From positions 1 to 64,000 of the forward strand of contig NZ_CAIWNQ010000005.1 in assembly GCF_903914075.1 (NCBI RefSeq): 64,000 nucleotides of DNA, given 5' to 3'. Source of the stretch: Ruegeria sp. THAF57. GTDB lineage: Bacteria; Pseudomonadota; Alphaproteobacteria; Rhodobacterales; Rhodobacteraceae. This document shows positions 1-8,897 of the stretch, in pieces; positions within the stretch are counted from its first letter, which is position 1, and the number at the start of each line of letters is the position of its first letter. The notes beneath the pieces are model-generated. The model did not search any database, was not told the origin of the DNA, and saw nothing but the letters and a program-made list of their open reading frames with translations. The position numbers and the translations under genes are program-made.

Positions 1-21
1 GTGTCGAAGATCATTGAATAA
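1..21 (+). CDS. tuf: Elongation factor Tu, last codons (partial)
   Basis: The first 21 bases read VSKIIE followed by TAA. This matches the usual alphaproteobacterial EF-Tu C-terminus, and EF-Tu is the expected gene just before rpsJ. EF-Tu delivers aminoacyl-tRNA to the ribosome as a GTP complex. Only the last six codons are in the window. The call therefore rests on this short tail, the position, and the terminator that follows. Confidence 0.8.
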   Translation: MSKIIE

Positions 22-24
22 TCG

Positions 25-48
25 GTAGGACGGGCTTCAGCCCGGCAC
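25..48 (+). repeat. REP-like palindrome, GTAG foot
   Basis: GTAG is followed by an imperfect palindrome whose arms are CGGGCT and AGCCCG, and the unit ends in GGCAC. It starts three bases after the tuf stop codon. The same 24-base design recurs at 15303, 15340, 18172, 22404 and 22441, so this is one copy of a dispersed family and not a private terminator. Confidence 0.65.
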
Positions 49-64
49 ATCGATAAAACTAAAG

Positions 65-101
65 AAGGCCGCTCCCTCAGGGGGCGGCCTTTTTCTTTTT
101 T
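65..101 (+). terminator. Rho-independent terminator after tuf
   Basis: The arms AAGGCCGC (65-72) and GCGGCCTT (84-91) form an 8-bp GC-rich stem and are followed by a run of Ts broken by one C. It would end the tuf transcript before the amidohydrolase gene, separating tuf from rpsJ transcriptionally. Confidence 0.85.
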
Positions 102-167
102 GCCTAGGCTACCTGAGGTGCTAGCTTGTTTCTTATTAACAAATTGCAATTAAAAAGAGGTCATAAG

Positions 168-2009
168 ATGCTTTTCTCGGCTCGTTCAGTTTGTCTTGTC
201 GCGGCTGTTGCTTGCTTATCTACCTCGGCATCCTCGCAAGAAATCGCGGATAGGATTTATCTCGGGGGGCCAATAGTTACGATGAACGACGCGGCTCCGT
301 CAGCCGAAGCTGTCGCAGTCAAGGATGGGCGCATTCTTGCGGTGGGGGCGATTTCTGATGTGTCGGCCCATCAAGGGAACGCAACCGAAACCTTCGACTT
401 GGAAGGGCGCGCGATGCTTCCGGGTTTCGTCGACAGCCATGGGCATGTCGTCATGGGAGGCTTGCAGGCTTTGTCTGCGAACCTTCTCGCGCCGCCGGAT
501 GGAGAGGTGGTTGATATTGCCAGTTTGCAAACCACGCTTTCAAGTTGGGCCGACGAGAATGCGCAGGCTGTCGAACAGGTCAAAATGATCATTGGCTTCG
601 GCTACGACAATGCCCAGCTAAAGGAACTTCGTCACCCAACACGGCAAGAGCTGGACCAGGTTTCTGAGGAATTTCCTGTCATAATCGTTCATCAATCCGG
701 GCACTTGGGTGTCGCAAATTCAAAAGCCTTGGAACTGGCTGGCATCACTGCCGCTTCCGAGGCTCCTCCGGGCGGCGTAATTCAACGTGACGAGACTGGT
801 GAGCCGAACGGCGTGCTGGAAGAGTACGCATTCTTTTCCGTCCTTGTTCCCATGTTGGGAAATCTGGGTGAAGATGGACTTGCAGAATTTGCCAAGGCGG
901 GCACACAGCTTTGGGCCAAATTTGGGTATACAACCGGACAAGAAGGGCGCTCGTCTGGCGAAATTGTCGAGGTTCTCAGGAAGGTTGCCGCCGAAGACGG
1001 GCTTCCCATTGACGTAGTCGCGTTTCCGGATGTTCTTGAGGCGCGGGATTTCATCGGCGCAAACACATCAAGGAACTATGATGATCGTGTCCGGGTCGGG
1101 GGCTGCAAGCTTACCATTGACGGCTCGCCTCAGGGGTTCACGGCATTGAGGGATCGACCCTATTATGATCCGGTAGGGAACTATGTTCCCGGGTATGCGG
1201 GATACGCCGCCATCACGATGGAGCAACTCCAAGACGCAGTGAACTGGTGTTTCGAGAACGGTTTCCAAATTCTCGTTCATTCCAACGGTGAAGGCGCATC
1301 TGACATGCTTATTGCGGCTTTGGAAGAAGCGCAGATCAAGTATGGTGACCCCGGTAACCGCCCAGTTCTTATTCACGGGCAGTTTCTAAGAGAAGATCAG
1401 GTCGCAAGCTTTAAGCGGTTGGGTGTTTTCCCATCCCTTTTCCCGATGCATACATTCTATTGGGGCGACTGGCATCGGGATCACACGGTTGGGCCGGTGA
1501 ATGCGGACAACATCTCGCCGACCGGGTGGCTGCGCGAGCGTGACATGATTTTCGGCACGCATCATGATGCGCCGGTGGCCTTTCCAGACAGCATGCGTGT
1601 TCTTGCAGCTACGGTTACGCGCCGTACGCGCTCCGGTGATATCTTGGGACCGCATCAGAGGGTAGATGTCATGACCGCCTTGAAAGCTATGACGATCTGG
1701 CCCGCCTGGCAGCATTTCGAGGAAAACGAAAAAGGCTCGATCGAAGAAGGGAAAGTGGCAGATTTTGTAATCCTGTCAGACGATCCCACGGCGGTTGATC
1801 CAGAGACATTGGCAGAACTCAAAGTGCTGTTGACGGTAAAGGGCGACGAGGTCGTCTATGAAGCCGTAGAGGAAGTCAAAGAGGGTAAGTTGCAGTTTTC
1901 GCCATTTTCGAATGACCCTGTAATTGCCCACCTTTTTCTGCACGCGGTTTATCAAGGCATGAAGGTTGAAGATCCATGGTTAAGCAACGGCACGTCTGAC
2001 GATCAATAG
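168..2009 (+). CDS. Exported amidohydrolase, family 3 (YtcJ-like)
   Basis: This 613-residue protein begins with a probable signal peptide (MLFSARSVCLVAAVACLSTS, cleavage near SSQ). ATG 168 is preferred over the upstream TTG 126 because AAGAGG lies a proper distance before it and the signal peptide starts there. Metal-ligand motif SHGH (His91, His93), a central CKLTIDGSPQGFTAL segment that carries the usual metal-bridging Lys region, LVHSNGEG, the later THHDAP motif, and a C-terminal GSIEEGKVADFVIL identify the amidohydrolase_3 / YtcJ family. Relatives hydrolyse amides or formamides; the substrate here is unknown. It probably acts in the periplasm. It is inserted between tuf and rpsJ, an unusual place for such an enzyme. 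Confidence 0.85.
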   Translation: MLFSARSVCLVAAVACLSTSASSQEIADRIYLGGPIVTMNDAAPSAEAVAVKDGRILAVGAISDVSAHQGNATETFDLEGRAMLPGFVDSHGHVVMGGLQALSANLLAPPDGEVVDIASLQTTLSSWADENAQAVEQVKMIIGFGYDNAQLKELRHPTRQELDQVSEEFPVIIVHQSGHLGVANSKALELAGITAASEAPPGGVIQRDETGEPNGVLEEYAFFSVLVPMLGNLGEDGLAEFAKAGTQLWAKFGYTTGQEGRSSGEIVEVLRKVAAEDGLPIDVVAFPDVLEARDFIGANTSRNYDDRVRVGGCKLTIDGSPQGFTALRDRPYYDPVGNYVPGYAGYAAITMEQLQDAVNWCFENGFQILVHSNGEGASDMLIAALEEAQIKYGDPGNRPVLIHGQFLREDQVASFKRLGVFPSLFPMHTFYWGDWHRDHTVGPVNADNISPTGWLRERDMIFGTHHDAPVAFPDSMRVLAATVTRRTRSGDILGPHQRVDVMTALKAMTIWPAWQHFEENEKGSIEEGKVADFVILSDDPTAVDPETLAELKVLLTVKGDEVVYEAVEEVKEGKLQFSPFSNDPVIAHLFLHAVYQGMKVEDPWLSNGTSDDQ

Positions 2010-2071
2010 CGCGGTTGTCTTTATGGCGTTTGCCTCTTGCCAAACCGCACCAACCCCACTAATACGCGCGA

Positions 2072-2114
2072 GTTCGCTCATTGCGAACAGAGGCGGGGTG
2101 ATTCCCGCCTTTTG
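2072..2114 (+). promoter_or_regulatory. Two tandem hairpins in the rpsJ leader
   Basis: GTTCGC/GCGAAC (2072-2077 with 2083-2088) is followed by AGGCGGG/CCCGCCT (2091-2097 with 2104-2110) and TTTT. The second looks like a terminator for the amidohydrolase transcript or an attenuator ahead of the S10 operon. No ORF in the 174-base gap is convincing. Any link to ribosomal-protein feedback control is inference. Confidence 0.5.
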
Positions 2115-2183
2115 GGTTCGAAGAGGGTTGGCGATGCGCGTCTGTCCTCCTCTCAACCTCAACGCCTAAAAAAGGCTGTTAAT

Positions 2184-2498
2184 ATGCAAAGCCAAAACAT
2201 CCGTATTCGGCTGAAGGCATTTGACTATCGCGTTCTGGATGCCAGCACGCAAGAGATCGTCAACACTGCCAAGCGGACCGGCGCGAACGTGCGCGGCCCG
2301 ATCCCGCTGCCGAACAAGATTGAGAAGTTCACGGTTCTCCGTGGCCCTCACGTTGACAAGAAATCCCGCGACCAGTTCGAGATCCGGACGCACAAGCGCC
2401 TGCTCGACATCGTTGATCCGACCCCCCAGACCGTTGACGCGCTGATGAAGCTCGACCTCGCTGCTGGTGTGGACGTCGAGATCAAGCTGCAGTCGTAA
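2184..2498 (+). CDS. rpsJ: 30S ribosomal protein S10
   Basis: The 104-residue product starts [19 protein letters not shown] and contains GPIPLPNK and [18 protein letters not shown], the diagnostic S10 segments. S10 sits in the 30S head; in many bacteria it also forms the NusB-S10 antitermination pair. ATG 2184 is chosen because S10 homologues start here; the longer in-frame extension from 2037 crosses the leader hairpins. It is the first gene of the S10 operon and is followed 18 bases later by rplC with a GGAGG site. Confidence 0.97.
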   Translation: MQSQNIRIRLKAFDYRVLDASTQEIVNTAKRTGANVRGPIPLPNKIEKFTVLRGPHVDKKSRDQFEIRTHKRLLDIVDPTPQTVDALMKLDLAAGVDVEIKLQS

Positions 2499-2516
2499 GA
2501 TCGGAGGGTATAGATT

Positions 2517-3242
2517 ATGCGCTCTGGTATTATCGCAAAAAAAGTTGGCATGACCCGCCTGTTCATGGAAGACGGCAAGCAGATCCCTGTGACCGTTCTT
2601 CACCTGGACAACCTGCAGGTCGTTGCACAGCGTACTGCTGACAAAGACGGCTACACCGCCGTTCAGCTGGGCGCCGGTGCCGCCAAGGCAAAACGCACCT
2701 CGAAAGCCATGCGCGGTCACTATGCCGCTGCAAAGGTCGAGCCCAAGCGTAAGCTGGCCGAGTTCCGCGTCTCCGAAGATGGCCTGATCGAAGTGGGTGC
2801 CGAGATTTCGGCAGAACACTTCCTGGAAGGTCAGAAGGTTGACGTTTCGGGCACTTCGATCGGTAAAGGCTTTGCCGGTGCGATGAAGCGTTGGAACTTT
2901 GGTGGTCTGCGCGCCTCGCACGGTGTTTCGATCAGCCACCGTTCGCACGGCTCAACGGGTCAGTGTCAGGACCCGGGCAAGGTTTTTAAAGGTAAGAAGA
3001 TGGCCGGTCACATGGGTGCTGCCCGTGTCACCACCCAGAACCTGGAAGTCGTCAAAACCGACGCCGACCGGAACCTGGTCTTCATCAAAGGCGCCGTTCC
3101 CGGACCGAAATCGGGCTGGGTTACCGTCAAGGACGCCGTCAAGAAGAAAGCACCCGAAGGTCTGCCTTTCCCGGCAGCCGTAAAAGGTGCCGCAACTGAA
3201 GCACCTGCGGAAGAAGCTCCCGCGGAAGGTGGTGAAGCATGA
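2517..3242 (+). CDS. rplC: 50S ribosomal protein L3
   Basis: This 241-residue protein starts [20 protein letters not shown] and has the L3 loop region ([20 protein letters not shown]) that reaches toward the peptidyl-transferase centre. GGAGG precedes ATG 2517. The C-terminus carries a roughly 20-residue Ala/Glu-rich tail ([14 protein letters not shown]) longer than in E. coli, which is common in this group. The stop overlaps the rplD start by four bases (ATGA), pointing to translational coupling. Confidence 0.97.
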   Translation: MRSGIIAKKVGMTRLFMEDGKQIPVTVLHLDNLQVVAQRTADKDGYTAVQLGAGAAKAKRTSKAMRGHYAAAKVEPKRKLAEFRVSEDGLIEVGAEISAEHFLEGQKVDVSGTSIGKGFAGAMKRWNFGGLRASHGVSISHRSHGSTGQCQDPGKVFKGKKMAGHMGAARVTTQNLEVVKTDADRNLVFIKGAVPGPKSGWVTVKDAVKKKAPEGLPFPAAVKGAATEAPAEEAPAEGGEA

Positions 3243-3856
3243 AACTTGATGTAATCAAACTGGACGGCGGCAAAGCCGGCAACATCGAGCTGGATGCGGA
3301 CCTGTTCGGCCTGGAGCCGCGCGCGGACATCCTGCACCGTGTGGTCCGTTGGCAGCGTAACAACGCGCAGGCCGGCACCCACAAGGTCAAGACCCGCTCG
3401 GAAACCAGCTACTCGACCAAGAAGATCTATCGCCAGAAGGGCACCGGTGGCGCACGCCATGGTGACCGTAACGCGCCGATCTTCCGCAAGGGTGGTATCT
3501 ACAAGGGCCCGACCCCTCGTTCGCACGGCCACGACCTGCCGAAAAAGTTCCGCAAGCTTGGCCTGCGCCACGCTCTGTCGGCCAAAGCCAAAGCAGGTGA
3601 GCTGGTTGTGATCGAGAACGCCGAAGCCGAAGGCAAGACCGCCGCTCTGGCCAAACAGGTTGCAAACCTGGGCTGGAAACGTGCTCTGGTCATCGACGGC
3701 GCGACCGTGAACGAAGGGTTCCTGAAAGCGTCGAAGAACATCGAAGGTCTGGATATCCTGCCGTCGATGGGCGCAAACGTCTATGACATCCTCAAGCGTG
3801 ACACCCTGGTGCTCACCAAAGCGGCTGTCGAAGCACTGGAGGCTCGTCTGAAATGA
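3239..3856 (+). CDS. rplD: 50S ribosomal protein L4
   Basis: The 205-residue product has the L4 extended loop ([20 protein letters not shown]) that lines the exit tunnel and a C-terminal globular part ending in [18 protein letters not shown]. In E. coli L4 represses its own operon at the S10 leader; whether that applies here is not visible. It overlaps rplC by four bases at its start and rplW by four bases at its end. Confidence 0.97.
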   Translation: MKLDVIKLDGGKAGNIELDADLFGLEPRADILHRVVRWQRNNAQAGTHKVKTRSETSYSTKKIYRQKGTGGARHGDRNAPIFRKGGIYKGPTPRSHGHDLPKKFRKLGLRHALSAKAKAGELVVIENAEAEGKTAALAKQVANLGWKRALVIDGATVNEGFLKASKNIEGLDILPSMGANVYDILKRDTLVLTKAAVEALEARLK

Positions 3857-4149
3857 GCGCGAAGGCAGAACACTACGACGTGATCCGCAAGCCGATCATC
3901 ACCGAGAAGTCGACCATGGCGTCCGAGAACGGCGCGGTTGTCTTTGAAGTGGCGATCGACAGCAACAAGCCGCAGATCAAAGAGGCCGTTGAGGCGCTGT
4001 TTGGTGTGAAGGTCAAAGCGGTGAACACCACCGTGACCAAAGGCAAGGTCAAGCGGTTCCGTGGCCAGCTGGGCCGTCGGAAAGACGTCAAAAAAGCATA
4101 TGTGACCCTGGAAGAGGGGAACACCATCGACGTGTCCACCGGTCTCTGA
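3853..4149 (+). CDS. rplW: 50S ribosomal protein L23
   Basis: This 98-residue protein contains [13 protein letters not shown] and [18 protein letters not shown], the L23 signature region. L23 lies at the tunnel exit and docks trigger factor and SRP. It overlaps rplD by four bases. The canonical next gene, rplB, is missing here. A strong terminator and two unrelated genes intervene before rplB resumes at 5972. Confidence 0.97.
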   Translation: MSAKAEHYDVIRKPIITEKSTMASENGAVVFEVAIDSNKPQIKEAVEALFGVKVKAVNTTVTKGKVKRFRGQLGRRKDVKKAYVTLEEGNTIDVSTGL

Positions 4150-4178
4150 TCGAACCCGTCTTTGGAGAGAGATAAAGG

Positions 4179-4207
4179 CCCCCGCGAAAGCGGGGGTTTT
4201 TTTGTTT
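4179..4207 (+). terminator. Strong terminator after rplW
   Basis: CCCCCGC (4179-4185), a GAAA loop and GCGGGGG (4190-4196) form a perfect 7-bp stem, followed by a nearly pure T run. It would end the rpsJ-rplC-rplD-rplW transcript, so rplB onward must be transcribed from another promoter. Confidence 0.92.
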
Positions 4208-4302
4208 TTTTGTTAGAAATGTGTCGCATGGCGCTAGATTTGCCATTGTGAGATTCACGCATTGATTGAAAACTCTTTTTGAGACGATTTGGAGGAACAA
4301 GA

Positions 4303-5241
4303 TTGCGAAAGACTGGGCATTATCGCCGTGCTGCGCACGTTCGCGGTGAACAACTAACACTGGAACAATCATTTGATTTGTGTAGCGACGGTTATCCAAA
4401 CGTCGGCCATCCAATCTTTCAATATGCGGATGGTTTGGACTGTGTGGTTGCATCCCATGCACGTCGCCATGGACGTCAAGAAATACATCTAGCGGTCTTT
4501 GAGGCGGGCGCGGGCGCGGCAGTGGTGGAAACGCTGGCGCAAGTCCGTGTTGACGAAGAACCGGCCCCGGCGCAGAAGGAGTTTATTCGATCGCAGGTGT
4601 TCTTGATTTGTTCCGGTGAGGATATTATATTTTCTACACATAATGCTCCGCTGCGTGATAGCCGGGTCAACTTGCTGATCAACAACCTGATCAGAACTTT
4701 CTCCGGAGTTGATGAGACTCCGGTTTATCTCTTGGAGGCTGCGCTCGATGAGGCCCAATACAGAGAAATTATGGATCAAGGTATTGGGGAGATCGACTTG
4801 GGGATGAGTGGGTTCAAGCAGACTTTAGAGCACGCGATCAACGGTGGCGCCATTGAGCAAACTGGGATCATGGGGGTTGTTGCCTCTCTTTGGCAGAGAG
4901 ATTTGACTGCTGCCGACAGGGAAGCGGCAACTAAAATCGCAGGTAGGTTCGTTCTTCGGTCTGGAAAAGACTGGAAGGATGCCCACGTGAAGCGCGTCAT
5001 GACCGACATGGCGATGGAACTGCTTGATGGTGGGAGTGACGACGGGTTCGCAATCGTTACCAAGAATGGCCTGCGTATTACACAAGATTCGGTTCGATTA
5101 AAGGACGATTTCAGCGTGGATGGGAACCGGCAGGTCGTGAGTCGGCACCAGATGTTTGCTGGTTTGCACAGTGCAATAGATCGGTTTGAAGAACTGGGCG
5201 TAATAGGCGACGAGATTTTGATTGAGCCAAATGAACATTGA
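4303..5241 (+). CDS. Unrecognised soluble protein, first gene of an inserted pair
   Basis: I do not recognise this 312-residue protein. TTG 4303 is chosen because GGAGG (4291-4295) sits seven bases upstream; a TTG at 4279 would include the ribosome-binding site. There is no signal peptide or membrane segment. Visible segments are an EFIRSQVFLICSGEDIIFS strand-rich stretch near the middle, a helical central part, and a C-terminal DGFAIVTKNGLRIT region. Codon and base use look more AT-rich than in the flanking ribosomal genes, which suggests transfer. The end overlaps the start of the next gene, so the two are probably translated together. A role in phage defence is conceivable from the soluble-plus-membrane architecture but unproven. 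Confidence 0.75.
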   Translation: MRKTGHYRRAAHVRGEQLTLEQSFDLCSDGYPNVGHPIFQYADGLDCVVASHARRHGRQEIHLAVFEAGAGAAVVETLAQVRVDEEPAPAQKEFIRSQVFLICSGEDIIFSTHNAPLRDSRVNLLINNLIRTFSGVDETPVYLLEAALDEAQYREIMDQGIGEIDLGMSGFKQTLEHAINGGAIEQTGIMGVVASLWQRDLTAADREAATKIAGRFVLRSGKDWKDAHVKRVMTDMAMELLDGGSDDGFAIVTKNGLRITQDSVRLKDDFSVDGNRQVVSRHQMFAGLHSAIDRFEELGVIGDEILIEPNEH

Positions 5242-5764
5242 TCCCCGAAAGCTACCTTTTCTTATAGCGGTGATTAGTTTGCCTTCTGTCGCAGTGTATC
5301 TCGGTGCGGGTGAGGCGCTGCGCGTTTCTGAAAAGCCCTCAGAATACATCGGATTGATATTTTCGATTTTAGCGGCCTCGTTGTTTGCAACGGTTTCAAT
5401 TCTTGGCGATCCCGGAAACCTAATTAGAGGGGGTTGGCGAACGGCGTGGGAAGGGGCGAAGGGTGTCCAATTTAGGCTTATGCGGCTGACCTATCTTTTT
5501 GTTTTGTACATGGCTGTACTATTTCTGTTGGTGGTGACGGAAGTTATCGAGGCCAAGTGTCTAACTGGGCTGTACTGGGTACATGGGGTATTTGCGTGGC
5601 TCTCGATCGCGGCGTTTATTATGTCAATGTGGTTGCCGTTTGAGATCAAGAATATTCAGGTATCACGCCTCGAACAGGAGATTTCTTACCGAAAGGCGGC
5701 GCGTGCAAAGAGAGACGAACAGCGGAGAAGGGAAGAGGCGCGACAAGATCGGACAAGTGATTAA
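5231..5764 (+). CDS. Unrecognised four-helix membrane protein, second gene of the pair
   Basis: The 177-residue product has four likely transmembrane helices near residues 5-25, 37-57, 82-105 and 109-135, followed by a highly charged Arg/Glu-rich tail that could form a cytoplasmic coiled coil (EQRRREEARQDRTSD). ATG 5231 lies inside the end of the upstream gene, an 11-base overlap; TTG 5222 three codons earlier is an alternative. I see no transporter or enzyme motif. The tight coupling to the soluble partner suggests a membrane anchor or effector acting with it. The position between rplW and rplB and the AT-richer composition mark it as an insertion. Confidence 0.72.
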   Translation: MNIDPRKLPFLIAVISLPSVAVYLGAGEALRVSEKPSEYIGLIFSILAASLFATVSILGDPGNLIRGGWRTAWEGAKGVQFRLMRLTYLFVLYMAVLFLLVVTEVIEAKCLTGLYWVHGVFAWLSIAAFIMSMWLPFEIKNIQVSRLEQEISYRKAARAKRDEQRRREEARQDRTSD

Positions 5765-5839
5765 GCTAGACCGCGATTGCTAAACCACTTTCCCCTATAG
5801 ACACCCACCCGCAACCCTGTTACACGCTCCCAATCTTGC

Positions 5840-5862
5840 GGCCTCGGATTCGTTCCGGGGCC
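5840..5862 (+). promoter_or_regulatory. Leader hairpin upstream of rplB
   Basis: GGCCTCGG (5840-5847) pairs with CCGGGGCC (5855-5862) over eight bases with one G-T pair and a 7-base loop. It lies in the 207-base gap between the inserted pair and rplB, where a promoter for the second ribosomal block is needed. No T run follows, so it looks like a leader element and not a terminator. I could not place a convincing -35/-10 pair. Confidence 0.4.
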
Positions 5863-5971
5863 TCTGATATTTGTAACCGGGGACCTTCGGGGCCCTTCAC
5901 CTCGGGCACCTACGGGGGCCTATCACATAGCGGGGAAACCCCTCGCACTTGCTAAACGGAAGACAGAAAGC

Positions 5972-6814
5972 ATGGCACTCAAGTCGTACAAGCCGACGAC
6001 GCCGGGCCAGCGCGGGCTGGTGCTGATCGACCGTTCGGAGCTTTGGAAAGGACGTCCGGTCAAGTCTCTCACTGAGGGTTTGACCAAATCGGGCGGCCGG
6101 AACAACACCGGACGGATCACTTCACGCCGCCGCGGCGGTGGCGCAAAGCGTCTCTACCGGATCGTTGACTTCAAACGGAACAAAGTTGATGTCGCGGCAA
6201 CCGTCGAGCGGATCGAATATGACCCGAACCGGACCGCATTCATCGCACTGGTAAAATACGAAGACGGCGAGCAGGCATATATCCTGGCTCCGCAGCGTCT
6301 GGCTGTTGGTGACAAAGTCATCTCGTCGGCAAAAGCCGACATCAAGCCGGGCAACGCAATGCCATTCTCGGGCATGCCGATCGGTACCATCGTCCACAAC
6401 ATCGAGATGAAGCCTGGTAAAGGCGGTCAGATCGCACGTGCGGCCGGTACTTACGCGCAATTCGTTGGCCGCGATGGTGGCTACGCTCAGATCCGTCTGA
6501 GCTCGGGCGAACTGCGTCTTGTCCGTCAGGAATGCATGGCCACCGTTGGTGCCGTGTCCAACCCCGACAACAGCAACCAAAACCTCGGTAAAGCCGGTCG
6601 TATGCGCCACAAGGGCGTTCGTCCGTCGGTTCGTGGTGTTGCAATGAACCCGATCGATCACCCGCACGGTGGTGGTGAAGGTCGTACCTCGGGTGGCCGT
6701 ACGCCGGTTACACCGTGGGGTAAGGACACCAAGGGTAAGCGTACCCGCAACAAGAACAAAGCGTCCCAGAAGCTGATCATCCGCTCGCGGCACGCCAAGA
6801 AGAAGGGACGTTAA
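5972..6814 (+). CDS. rplB: 50S ribosomal protein L2
   Basis: This 280-residue protein contains the L2 hallmark [15 protein letters not shown], whose His is important near the peptidyl-transferase centre, and ends in the basic tail [10 protein letters not shown]2 bridges the subunits and is needed for their association. It opens the second block of the split S10 operon and is followed three bases later by rpsS. Confidence 0.98.
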   Translation: MALKSYKPTTPGQRGLVLIDRSELWKGRPVKSLTEGLTKSGGRNNTGRITSRRRGGGAKRLYRIVDFKRNKVDVAATVERIEYDPNRTAFIALVKYEDGEQAYILAPQRLAVGDKVISSAKADIKPGNAMPFSGMPIGTIVHNIEMKPGKGGQIARAAGTYAQFVGRDGGYAQIRLSSGELRLVRQECMATVGAVSNPDNSNQNLGKAGRMRHKGVRPSVRGVAMNPIDHPHGGGEGRTSGGRTPVTPWGKDTKGKRTRNKNKASQKLIIRSRHAKKKGR

Positions 6815-6817
6815 TCT

Positions 6818-7096
6818 ATGTCTCGCTCTGTTTGGAAGGGTCCTTTCGTCGATGCTTACGTGCTCAAAAAAGCCGAAGCAGCGCGCGAGTCGGGCCGCAA
6901 CGAAGTCATCAAAATCTGGTCGCGTCGTTCCACCATTCTGCCCCAGTTCGTGGGTCTGACCTTTGGTGTGTACAACGGCCAGAAGCACATTCCCGTCAAC
7001 GTCTCGGAAGACATGATCGGTCAGAAGTTCGGTGAATACTCGCCGACCCGGACCTATTATGGCCACGCCGCAGACAAAAAAGCGAAGCGGAAGTAA
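6818..7096 (+). CDS. rpsS: 30S ribosomal protein S19
   Basis: The 92-residue product starts [20 protein letters not shown] and contains [19 protein letters not shown] and [19 protein letters not shown], as in all S19 proteins. S19 lies in the 30S head near the A-site finger contact and pairs with S13. It sits in canonical order between rplB and rplV with three bases on either side. Confidence 0.98.
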   Translation: MSRSVWKGPFVDAYVLKKAEAARESGRNEVIKIWSRRSTILPQFVGLTFGVYNGQKHIPVNVSEDMIGQKFGEYSPTRTYYGHAADKKAKRK

Positions 7097-7099
7097 GTC

Positions 7100-7480
7100 A
7101 TGGGCAAGGAAAAGAACCCCCGCCGCGTGGCTGAAAACGAAGCAATGGCGAAAACCCGTATGCTTCGCACCAGCCCGCAGAAACTGAACCTGGTTGCGCA
7201 AATGATCCGCGGCAAGAAAGTTGAGAAGGCTCTGACCGACCTGACTTTCAGCAACAAGCGTGTCGCGCAGGACGTAAAGAAGTGCCTGCAGTCCGCAATC
7301 GCGAATGCCGAAAACAACCACAACCTGGACGTTGACGAGCTGATCGTCGCCGAAGCATGGGTTGGCAAAAACCTGGTCATGAAGCGCGGTCGTCCGCGTG
7401 CCCGTGGCCGTTTCGGCAAGATCATGAAGCCGTTCTCGGAGATCACCATCAAGGTGCGTCAAGTTGAGGAGCAAGCCTAA
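7100..7480 (+). CDS. rplV: 50S ribosomal protein L22
   Basis: This 126-residue protein has [19 protein letters not shown] at the start of the core and the long beta-hairpin region [20 protein letters not shown] that lines the exit tunnel and is the site of macrolide-related changes in other bacteria. Start ATG 7100 follows rpsS by three bases. Its TAA overlaps the rpsC ATG by one base. Confidence 0.97.
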   Translation: MGKEKNPRRVAENEAMAKTRMLRTSPQKLNLVAQMIRGKKVEKALTDLTFSNKRVAQDVKKCLQSAIANAENNHNLDVDELIVAEAWVGKNLVMKRGRPRARGRFGKIMKPFSEITIKVRQVEEQA

Positions 7481-8190
7481 TGGGTCATAAAGTAAATCCG
7501 ATCGGCATGCGCCTGCAGGTTAACCGCACCTGGGACAGCCGCTGGTACGCCGACACCAAGGACTACGGTGATCTTCTGCTGGAAGACCTCAAGATCCGTG
7601 AGTTCATCAACAAAGAGTGCAAGCAGGCCGGTGTTGCCCGTGTGATCATCGAACGTCCGCACAAGAAGTGCCGCGTCACGATCCACACAGCACGTCCCGG
7701 TGTCATCATCGGCAAGAAAGGTGCAGACATCGAAGTTCTGCGCAAAAAGCTTGCGCGGATGACCGACAGCGAACTGCACCTGAACATCGTCGAAGTGCGC
7801 AAGCCCGAGCTTGACGCGCAGCTGGTTGCCGAGTCTATCGCTCAGCAGCTGGAACGTCGTGTTTCGTTCCGTCGCGCCATGAAGCGCTCGGTTCAGAATG
7901 CCATGCGTATGGGCGCCCTGGGTATCCGGGTGAACGTCGCTGGTCGTCTGGGCGGCGCCGAAATCGCACGGACCGAGTGGTATCGCGAAGGCCGCGTGCC
8001 TCTGCACACCCTGCGTGCCGACATCGATTACGCACATGCCGAAGCGATGACTCCTTACGGGATCATCGGGATCAAGGTCTGGATCTTCAAAGGTGAGATC
8101 ATGGAGCACGATCCGCAGGCACGTGACCGTAAAGCACAGGAACTCCAGGACGGCCCTGCACCTCGTGGTGCTGGTGGCGGTCGTCGCTAA
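7480..8190 (+). CDS. rpsC: 30S ribosomal protein S3
   Basis: The 236-residue product starts [20 protein letters not shown]. It has an N-terminal KH domain with [11 protein letters not shown] at about residues 70-80 and the S3 C-terminal domain with [31 protein letters not shown]3 lines the mRNA entry channel. It is coupled to rplV through a TAATG junction and followed by a GGAGG site for rplP. Confidence 0.98.
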   Translation: MGHKVNPIGMRLQVNRTWDSRWYADTKDYGDLLLEDLKIREFINKECKQAGVARVIIERPHKKCRVTIHTARPGVIIGKKGADIEVLRKKLARMTDSELHLNIVEVRKPELDAQLVAESIAQQLERRVSFRRAMKRSVQNAMRMGALGIRVNVAGRLGGAEIARTEWYREGRVPLHTLRADIDYAHAEAMTPYGIIGIKVWIFKGEIMEHDPQARDRKAQELQDGPAPRGAGGGRR

Positions 8191-8202
8191 GGAGGGAAAG
8201 AT

Positions 8203-8616
8203 ATGCTTCAACCAAAGCGTACTAAATTCCGCAAGATGCACAAAGGCCGGATCAAGGGTCTCGCCAAAGGCGGCTCTGATCTGAACTTTGGCACCTACGG
8301 CCTGAAAGCTCTTGAGCCTGAGCGTGTAACTGCACGCCAGATCGAAGCTGCACGTCGTGCCATGACGCGTCACATGAAGCGTCAGGGTCGTGTCTGGATC
8401 CGCATCTTCCCCGACACTCCGGTCACTGCAAAGCCGATCGAAGTTCGTATGGGTAAAGGTAAAGGTTCGGTCGACCGCTGGGCCTGCAAGGTCAAGCCAG
8501 GCCGCGTCATGTTCGAAATCGACGGCGTCAATGATGACATCGCCCGCGAGGCCCTGCGCCTGGCCGCGATGAAGCTGCCGATCAAGACTCGCGTCGTGGT
8601 TCGCGAAGACTGGTAA
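8203..8616 (+). CDS. rplP: 50S ribosomal protein L16
   Basis: This 137-residue protein starts [19 protein letters not shown] and contains [20 protein letters not shown] and [18 protein letters not shown], the conserved L16 core. L16 organises the A-site tRNA pocket on the 50S. GGAGG precedes ATG 8203. The usual next gene, rpmC, does not follow; a terminator and an unrelated gene group intervene. Confidence 0.97.
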   Translation: MLQPKRTKFRKMHKGRIKGLAKGGSDLNFGTYGLKALEPERVTARQIEAARRAMTRHMKRQGRVWIRIFPDTPVTAKPIEVRMGKGKGSVDRWACKVKPGRVMFEIDGVNDDIAREALRLAAMKLPIKTRVVVREDW

Positions 8617-8643
8617 ACAGTCTGGGGAGACCCCAAAGAACAT

Positions 8644-8676
8644 GGCCCCTGCCGAACACTCGGCGGGGGCCTTTTT
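8644..8676 (+). terminator. Strong terminator after rplP
   Basis: GGCCCCTGCCGA (8644-8655) pairs with TCGGCGGGGGCC (8660-8671) over 12 bases with one T-G pair, with loop ACAC, and TTTTT follows. It would end the rplB-rplP transcript and isolate rpmC and the spc genes. Confidence 0.92.
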
Positions 8677-8897
8677 CGTTTTGGCGGTCTGCGATGGGCG
8701 GCCAGTGGGTTATTTCCGAAATTCAATACCGGCATTGCAAAAATCATGCAGCTCAGGGGTGGAAAGTCCCCTGATCTGGTGAAAAGAAGCCCCCACACTT
8801 ATTCCCGATCAAAGCTTGGGCAGTTCAATCCCTCAACGTGGTTTGAGCGCGTATGATATCCTGGCTTTGCCACCCCGTTGAAAGACCGAGAGCACGA

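Noticed and set aside
4303..5764. Assignment of the inserted pair to the Kiwa system
   Set aside because: Size and a four-helix partner are reminiscent, but gene order is reversed and I could not identify DUF4868 residues in the soluble protein.
6122..7474. 450-codon reverse frame across rplB, rpsS and rplV
   Set aside because: It spans three confirmed ribosomal genes and is a product of GC-rich codon bias on the opposite strand.
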